64,000 bases of DNA. Source: Paracoccaceae bacterium (GTDB lineage Bacteria > Pseudomonadota > Alphaproteobacteria > Rhizobiales > Stappiaceae). Of the stretch, positions 58,972 through 64,000 are shown one piece after another. A program made the translations under genes and the position numbers. Each line of letters starts with the position of its first letter. Position 1 is the stretch's first letter. The stretch lies in NCBI GenBank assembly GCA_013373445.1, contig JABXHV010000084.1, forward strand, positions 1 through 64,000, written 5' to 3'. The notes beneath the pieces are model-generated. The model saw nothing but the letters and a program-made list of their open reading frames with translations, did not search any database and was not told the DNA's origin.

Positions 58972-59863
58972 GCGCTTTCTCGCTGTTGGTGAATGTATGA
59001 TTGAAATGGCGCCAACTGAGGCGGGAACCTATGCGATGGGGTTCGCAGGGGACACACTCAATACAGTGTGGTACATGCGCCAACTGCTTTCAGACGGATG
59101 GAAAACGGGATATTTTAGCGCTGTTGGGCAAGATACCGTATCCGAGCAAATGCTTTCTTTTTTGAATGAGGCTGGCATTGAGACCAGCTCTGTGCGCCGC
59201 GTCGCAGACAAGACGGTCGGCCTCTACATGATATCGCTGGACGATGGAGAGCGCAGTTTCTCTTATTGGCGGTCGGATTCGGCTGCAAAGCAATTGGCGA
59301 CGGAGCCGACATTGTTGGCGGACGCCTTTTTTTCCGCGGACATGATTTATTTTTCCGGAATTACGCTGGGAATTTTGAGCGCTGCTGATCGCAAGAGATT
59401 TTTGGCAGAAGTTGCAAAAGCACGTTCAAATGGTGTGCAAGTTGCCTTTGATTCCAATCTTCGCCCCCGTCTTTGGGCAAGTGTAAGTGAGATGTGCGAG
59501 GCTGTGACCGACGCCGCGCTGGTGAGCGATATTGTGTTGCCATCGTTTGAAGACGAAGCGCAGTTTTTTGGTGACGCCACGTTGCAGGCAACCGCCAAAC
59601 GGTATGCTGACTGCGGTGTTGGTACTGTCATTGTCAAAAATGGATCGGGGTCTCTTCTTTCATTCGTTAATGGTGTGGAAGAGAGCCACAACTCAGTTGG
59701 TGCGGTGGATGTTATCGACACGACCGCAGCTGGCGACAGCTTCAATGCTGGATTTTTGGCAAATTGGCTCGAGGACAAAGGTGTCCGGGACTGTGTTCAA
59801 GCCGGTGCTGCGCTTGCTGCTAGAGTGGTTGCTCACCGCGGCGCACTTATTGGTTTAGACTGA
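58964..59863 (+). CDS. kdgK: 2-keto-3-deoxygluconate kinase (PfkB family)
   Basis: RFLAVGECMIEMAPT; FDSNLRPRLWAS; PfkB signature DTTAAGDSFNAGFLA. TTG 58964 proposed as start, overlapping the gntR stop. Confidence 0.9.
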   Translation: MTKRFLAVGECMIEMAPTEAGTYAMGFAGDTLNTVWYMRQLLSDGWKTGYFSAVGQDTVSEQMLSFLNEAGIETSSVRRVADKTVGLYMISLDDGERSFSYWRSDSAAKQLATEPTLLADAFFSADMIYFSGITLGILSAADRKRFLAEVAKARSNGVQVAFDSNLRPRLWASVSEMCEAVTDAALVSDIVLPSFEDEAQFFGDATLQATAKRYADCGVGTVIVKNGSGSLLSFVNGVEESHNSVGAVDVIDTTAAGDSFNAGFLANWLEDKGVRDCVQAGAALAARVVAHRGALIGLD

Positions 59864-59947
59864 GTTTGCTCTAATGCCCGTGCTGTGTTGCTTGCTTTAG
59901 GTTTCCGGGCTATTGAGCTTTAGTTGTTTTTCAAACTTTGAGTGATT

Positions 59948-60958
59948 ATGCGCACAGCCCTTGTTACCGGTTCGTCTGGATTTATCGGATATTTTCTTTG
60001 TACGCGTCTCTTACAAGATGGTTTTCGGGTCATTGGCCTGGACGCCATGACTGATTACTATGACGTCAAACTCAAAGAGCGACGCCAGCAAATGCTGTTG
60101 CAGCATGAGCATTTTCAAGCAATCAACGATCGTATTGAAGCGCCTGATGTGTTGATGGGGCTTTTCAAGCGAGAGCGGCCGAATGTTGTTGTGCATCTGG
60201 CGGCTCAGGCTGGCGTGCGATATTCAATCGAGAACCCACGATCCTATCTTGAAAGCAATATTTGCGGCACGTTTGAGCTTCTCGAGGCGGCCCGTGCTTT
60301 TCCACCAGAGCATTTGCTCATGGCTTCAACATCATCTGCCTTTGGGGCTAATACAGAGATGCCTTACCGGGAAACTGTGAAGGCTGATCATCAGATGTCA
60401 TTTTATGCTGCGACAAAGAAAGCGACTGAAAACATGTCGCATTCTTACGCTCATCTCTTTGATCTACCGATTACCATGTTTCGCTTTTTTACGGTCTACG
60501 GGCCATGGGGTCGTCCAGATATGGCGCTTTTCAAGTTCACAAAAGCGATTTTTGAAGGCAATCCCATAGACGTCTACAATCACGGCGACATGAAACGAGA
60601 CTTCACCTACGTAGAGGATCTTGTGGAGGGGATTCGATTGCTGATTGATGCTGTTCCTGTTCGGCCCGCAGATCATGTCGTTGAGGACGGGGACAGTCTT
60701 TCTCCAGTAGCGCCTTGGCGTGTGGTCAATATCGGCAATTCAAATACAGTTCAGCTAACCGAATTCATCGAAGCGATTGAGACGGCAACAGGACGCAAGG
60801 CAGTGCGTAATTTGCTTCCGATGCAGCCAGGCGATGTTCCTGCCACCTGGGCAGACGCTACCTTGTTGCAGCGTTTGACTGGCTACCGTCCTCAAACGGA
60901 TGTCGCGACCGGGGTGGCGCGTTTTGTTGAATGGTACCGTTCCTACTACAGCGTCTGA
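59948..60958 (+). CDS. NAD-dependent nucleotide-sugar epimerase, UDP-glucuronate 4-epimerase-like
   Basis: RTALVTGSSGFIGYFLCTRLLQDGFRVIGLDAMTDYYDVKLKERR; HLAAQAGVRYSIENPRSYLESNICGTFELLEAAR; YAATKKATE; MFRFFTVYGPWGRPDMALFKFTKAI. Confidence 0.87.
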   Translation: MRTALVTGSSGFIGYFLCTRLLQDGFRVIGLDAMTDYYDVKLKERRQQMLLQHEHFQAINDRIEAPDVLMGLFKRERPNVVVHLAAQAGVRYSIENPRSYLESNICGTFELLEAARAFPPEHLLMASTSSAFGANTEMPYRETVKADHQMSFYAATKKATENMSHSYAHLFDLPITMFRFFTVYGPWGRPDMALFKFTKAIFEGNPIDVYNHGDMKRDFTYVEDLVEGIRLLIDAVPVRPADHVVEDGDSLSPVAPWRVVNIGNSNTVQLTEFIEAIETATGRKAVRNLLPMQPGDVPATWADATLLQRLTGYRPQTDVATGVARFVEWYRSYYSV

Positions 60959-61003
60959 AACAACAGTTGGTTGATAAGGTCAACGCCAAATTCTTGATAT
61001 AGA

Positions 61004-61037
61004 AAAGCGCCGGCGGACTTTGTCACACCGGCGCTTT
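61004..61037. terminator. Bidirectional terminator between the epimerase and the D-amino acid aminotransferase
   Basis: AAAGCGCCGG-CGGACTTTGTCACA-CCGGCGCTTT: 10-bp perfect stem; T-rich on both exits. Confidence 0.75.
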
Positions 61038-61059
61038 GTGTTTTTGAATAGCATACAAA

Positions 61060-61923
61060 TCAGATTGAGAGTTCGATCCGGCTCTTAATGTAAAGCTCGC
61101 GGAGCTTCTTTGAAACAGGTCCGGGTTTTCCTTCGCCGATAACAGTGTCATCAATTTTCACGACAGGCGTTACGAAGGCTGTCGCTGATGTTATGAATGC
61201 TTCTGCCGCGTTCTTTGCCTCTTCCGGTGAGAAGGCGCGCTCTTCGAAGTCAACTCCCGCTTCTTTGGCGATATCCAGAATAGATGCCCGCGTGATACCC
61301 GGCAGGATTTCAGTCGTGAGTTGGCGCGTTATCAGTTTTCCGTTGGCATCAATGATATGCGCTGTTGCGGAGCTTGCCTCAGTCACCATCCCATCCAGGA
61401 TGAGCCATGCATCGTCAGCACCCCTGCTCTTTGCTTCCATTTTCGCAAGGCTAGGATAAAGCAACTGAACGGTCTTGATATCGCAGCGACGCCAGCGTTG
61501 GTCAGGCACAGTAATTACTGAAATTCCTGTTTCAGCCTGAGGATTGTTAACGGCATCTTTTACCTGAGTGAACAATGTAATCGTTGGCTTCAGGTCGCTT
61601 TTGAACGTGAAGTCGCGGTCGGCAGCTCCGCGGGAAATCTGAAGGTAGATCAGACCGTCTGTGATTTCGTTCTTCCTGACGATCTCTCGGTGAATCTCCA
61701 AGAGTTCATCGTCGGAGACTGGAGCTTTGATACCGATTTCATTTAGTGAACGATTTAGGCGCGCAGTGTGTCCGGGATAGTCTAGCAATTTGCCGTTCAC
61801 CACCGCAGTGACTTCGTAGATGGCATCTCCAAACAGAAAAGCTCTGTCAAAGATGGATACCTTTGCTTCGGTTTCTGGCAGCCATTCGCCGTTGAGATAA
61901 ACGATACGATCGCTCATTTCCAA
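61060..61923 (-). CDS. dat: D-amino acid aminotransferase (class IV PLP)
   Basis: RIVYLNGEWLPETEAKVSIFDRAFLFGDAIYEVTAVVNGKLLDYPGHTARLNRSLNEIGI; RRCDIKTVQLLYPSLAKMEAKSRGADDAWLILDG. Confidence 0.9.
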   Translation of the reverse strand: MEMSDRIVYLNGEWLPETEAKVSIFDRAFLFGDAIYEVTAVVNGKLLDYPGHTARLNRSLNEIGIKAPVSDDELLEIHREIVRKNEITDGLIYLQISRGAADRDFTFKSDLKPTITLFTQVKDAVNNPQAETGISVITVPDQRWRRCDIKTVQLLYPSLAKMEAKSRGADDAWLILDGMVTEASSATAHIIDANGKLITRQLTTEILPGITRASILDIAKEAGVDFEERAFSPEEAKNAAEAFITSATAFVTPVVKIDDTVIGEGKPGPVSKKLRELYIKSRIELSI

Positions 61924-62272
61924 TTCCTTTTAGCGCTGCCCGGCGAAACCCCCGCCAGAGGTTTCAAAGCCATTGTTTTTTCAGCACTTCTTGATGATTT
62001 ACAGACGGATGCATCATGCGAGGAAGGACGGTGATGCACGAATTTTGAGATCATTTCAATGTGCACATCTGCGCATCTTCTGATCTCTATCAAAGATATC
62101 GCAGAGTGAAAAAGTTGGCGAGTCATTTGTGCTGGAACAAACAGCCACACAGTAAAATTCATGGGACCAGTTTTTCGTGCGTTACAAAGCCGTTCGCAAT
62201 GCGTGTGCGATAAGTTATAGAGTTAGTAATTCTAAATGTGCGTTTTAAGAAATGTTTGATTTCATGCACTAG

Positions 62273-63517
62273 TTGAAAAGAGGCTCGTTTTTGAAACCGT
62301 TTTTGAACAGAAACAGTACTGATTTGCTCATCTCTGTTTGGCTTTGTTCGGGAGCCATTTTAGCTTTGCTGGGAAATGCTGCTTCTGATGTGTGGTTGAC
62401 CAGCGTTGCGGTCATCTTCATCGTTCGCTCTTTTATACTGGGCGATTGGGCTTGGACACGCGAGCCGTGGGTTCAGATGTCGGGTCTGTTCTGGATCTGG
62501 ATTTTGTCCGTTTCGACATTTTCGCCGTGGCAGAGCAGTAATTTAGGTGATGCCGCCGCGTGGATCCGGTTCCCAATATTCGCGATTGGTTTTGCAACGT
62601 TGTTTGGGCAAAACCCCAAAATTTCGATAGATCGTCTAGCGATCTTCACTTGCTTTGGGTTGGCGATCTTCATTGGAGCATTGGTTATTGAAAAAATCGG
62701 TAATCCCGATGCTGAGCGTCTGTATGGCACTTGGGGGCAGAACATCAAAGCCGGATGGTATCTGTTTGGTTTTGGTCTGCCAGTGTCACTTTGGGCAATT
62801 TGGAAGGCGAACACAAATTGGCGTACGCTTCTGTGGGGCGGACCTCTCGTTCTATGTATCGTTGGGGCATTTCTGCTAGCTGGCGATGTTTACGTTACAC
62901 TATCTTATCTTTTTGGAATCACAATCTTTTTGGCCTTTAACGGTAAGCATTGGCGACGAACTGCCATGTTTGGTGCAGCAGCGCTGGTGTCTATTGGGTG
63001 CGTTTTCTTTTTCTTCCCTGACACAGCTGATCGTTATGTTTGGTCTTTGAGGACACGCTTGCCATGGATGGAAAGCAGTGACTATTTTGTTCCATGGATG
63101 CGTGGATTGAATGCTGGCCTACTCCAACCGTTCTTTGGATTGGGCGTTGGTGTTTATGAAGAAGCGTGTAATGCGTTACCGCAAATCAGCGTGCTTGACG
63201 TGGGAGATTATCGAACGCTCGGATGCCAGAATCATCCGCACCAGCTCTACATCCAAACTTTCGCTGAAACCGGCACTGTGGGCTTGCTGATTTTCAGCTT
63301 GGCTGTTTTGCTGATTGTTTTCAACGGCGTCTCGTTTAAGCGCTTCTTTGCTCAGACAGAAGCTCAGCTTGCGGCCTTCTGCCTGCTGGTCGTCGCATTC
63401 TGGCCGATTTCAACCTATTCTGATGCATTTGGTCAGCACCGGAACTTTTTCACTTGGTTTCTGGCTGCTTGGGCGTTGGCGCTTCGCTACAAGTCAAAAT
63501 CTGACGGCAAGGCATAA
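62273..63517 (+). CDS. O-antigen ligase/polymerase-like multi-pass membrane protein
   Basis: 414 aa, about 10-12 TM; GLGVGVYEEAC...LGCQNHPHQLYIQTFAETGTVGLLIFSLAVLLIVF is the Wzy_C/O-antigen ligase pattern (NHPHNxYLQ-like). Confidence 0.8.
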   Translation: MKRGSFLKPFLNRNSTDLLISVWLCSGAILALLGNAASDVWLTSVAVIFIVRSFILGDWAWTREPWVQMSGLFWIWILSVSTFSPWQSSNLGDAAAWIRFPIFAIGFATLFGQNPKISIDRLAIFTCFGLAIFIGALVIEKIGNPDAERLYGTWGQNIKAGWYLFGFGLPVSLWAIWKANTNWRTLLWGGPLVLCIVGAFLLAGDVYVTLSYLFGITIFLAFNGKHWRRTAMFGAAALVSIGCVFFFFPDTADRYVWSLRTRLPWMESSDYFVPWMRGLNAGLLQPFFGLGVGVYEEACNALPQISVLDVGDYRTLGCQNHPHQLYIQTFAETGTVGLLIFSLAVLLIVFNGVSFKRFFAQTEAQLAAFCLLVVAFWPISTYSDAFGQHRNFFTWFLAAWALALRYKSKSDGKA

Positions 63518-63526
63518 GGTACCAAT

Positions 63527-63721
63527 ATGGATCCCGAACAGATGTTCATGCTGACGCCCCTGTATGGATCATTGCTGGTGGTTTTGGTGGTCATTGCAGG
63601 CTATCGCTTTCGCGATAACTGGAAGCATCAACCTGATGGCTGGAAAATGCGAGCGTGGGTTTATGGTCTACTGGCGGGTATTGGCTTGCTCATCTTGTCC
63701 TTCATCCCGCTTGCCGCTTGA
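63527..63721 (+). CDS. Small two-TM protein of unknown function
   Basis: 64 aa; two TM segments; starts 9 nt after the preceding CDS and is followed by a terminator. Confidence 0.55.
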   Translation: MDPEQMFMLTPLYGSLLVVLVVIAGYRFRDNWKHQPDGWKMRAWVYGLLAGIGLLILSFIPLAA

Positions 63722-63756
63722 GACACTTGCTGCATGAATTTTACTAGAGATAAATC

Positions 63757-63787
63757 AAAAAAGGCCGGCGAATTGCCGGCCTTTTTT
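63757..63787. terminator. Bidirectional terminator
   Basis: AAAAAAGGCCGGC-GAATT-GCCGGCCTTTTTT. Confidence 0.9.
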
Positions 63788-63810
63788 AATGATCTAAATG
63801 CTTTTTTGAA

Positions 63811-64000
63811 CTAGCCGCCGAAATCGTCGAGCATGATGTCTTCGCGGTCCACGCCCAGATCAAGCAACATGTTGATCACCGACTGGTTCATGATCGGTGG
63901 GCCGCACATGTAGTACTCGCAGTCTTCTGGAGCTACATGGTCCTTGAGATACTCGTTGTAGAGTACATTATGGATGAAGCCAGTGTAACCGTCCCAGTCA
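63811..64000 (-). CDS. nqrF: Na+-translocating NADH:quinone reductase subunit F, C-terminus
   Basis: Minus-strand translation [61 protein letters not shown]; truncated by the window edge. Confidence 0.93.
   Translation of the reverse strand, partial: DWDGYTGFIHNVLYNEYLKDHVAPEDCEYYMCGPPIMNQSVINMLLDLGVDREDIMLDDFGG

Noticed and set aside
1-64000. CRISPR array, prophage, integron, transposon or defence island
   Set aside because: No spaced direct-repeat arrays, integrase, transposase, phage structural genes or toxin-antitoxin pairs recognised; the single tRNA gene has no adjacent integrase.

Overview
The window reads as ordinary chromosome of a motile, marine-type alphaproteobacterium (Rhizobiales/Rhodobacterales-like gene content). 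I saw no integrase, transposase, phage module, CRISPR array or recognisable defence island. Main blocks in order: end of an ABC substrate-binding protein; CHASE2-type adenylate/guanylate cyclase; rpoH; rluD; tRNA-Glu; glpR-like regulator; eipA (DUF1134); chpT followed by an MCP-less chemotaxis operon (cheA-REC, cheW, cheY, cheB, cheR); a Tat-exported metallo-beta-lactamase-fold hydrolase with a G10 tract; ctrA divergent from fliI-fliJ; DUF2336 and MscS-type genes; glpD-glpK followed by arsR-aquaglyceroporin; D-amino-acid dehydrogenase plus 4-hydroxyproline epimerase; RecD-like helicase; tex; a LysR gene divergent from a 41-aa ORF; gnd; a proXWV-type glycine betaine transporter; GntR; fhuF-like; a BMP-type nucleoside ABC transporter with cytosine deaminase; a nine-gene hexuronate/KDG catabolic operon with a TRAP transporter, divergent from gntR-kdgK; a UDP-glucuronate 4-epimerase-like gene; D-amino acid aminotransferase; O-antigen ligase-like; the C-terminus of nqrF. 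I found no convincing wholly new system. The best leads are (1) the G10 tract in the signal peptide of the MBL hydrolase, (2) TTCGATA-type elements shared by the glpDK and arsR-aquaglyceroporin promoters, (3) a UxuR-like GTATAC box in the hexuronate divergent promoter, (4) the LysR/41-aa ORF divergent pair with two palindromes, and (5) the clustering of ctrA, chpT, che and fli genes. Family calls come from reading the translated ORFs; no database search was run.
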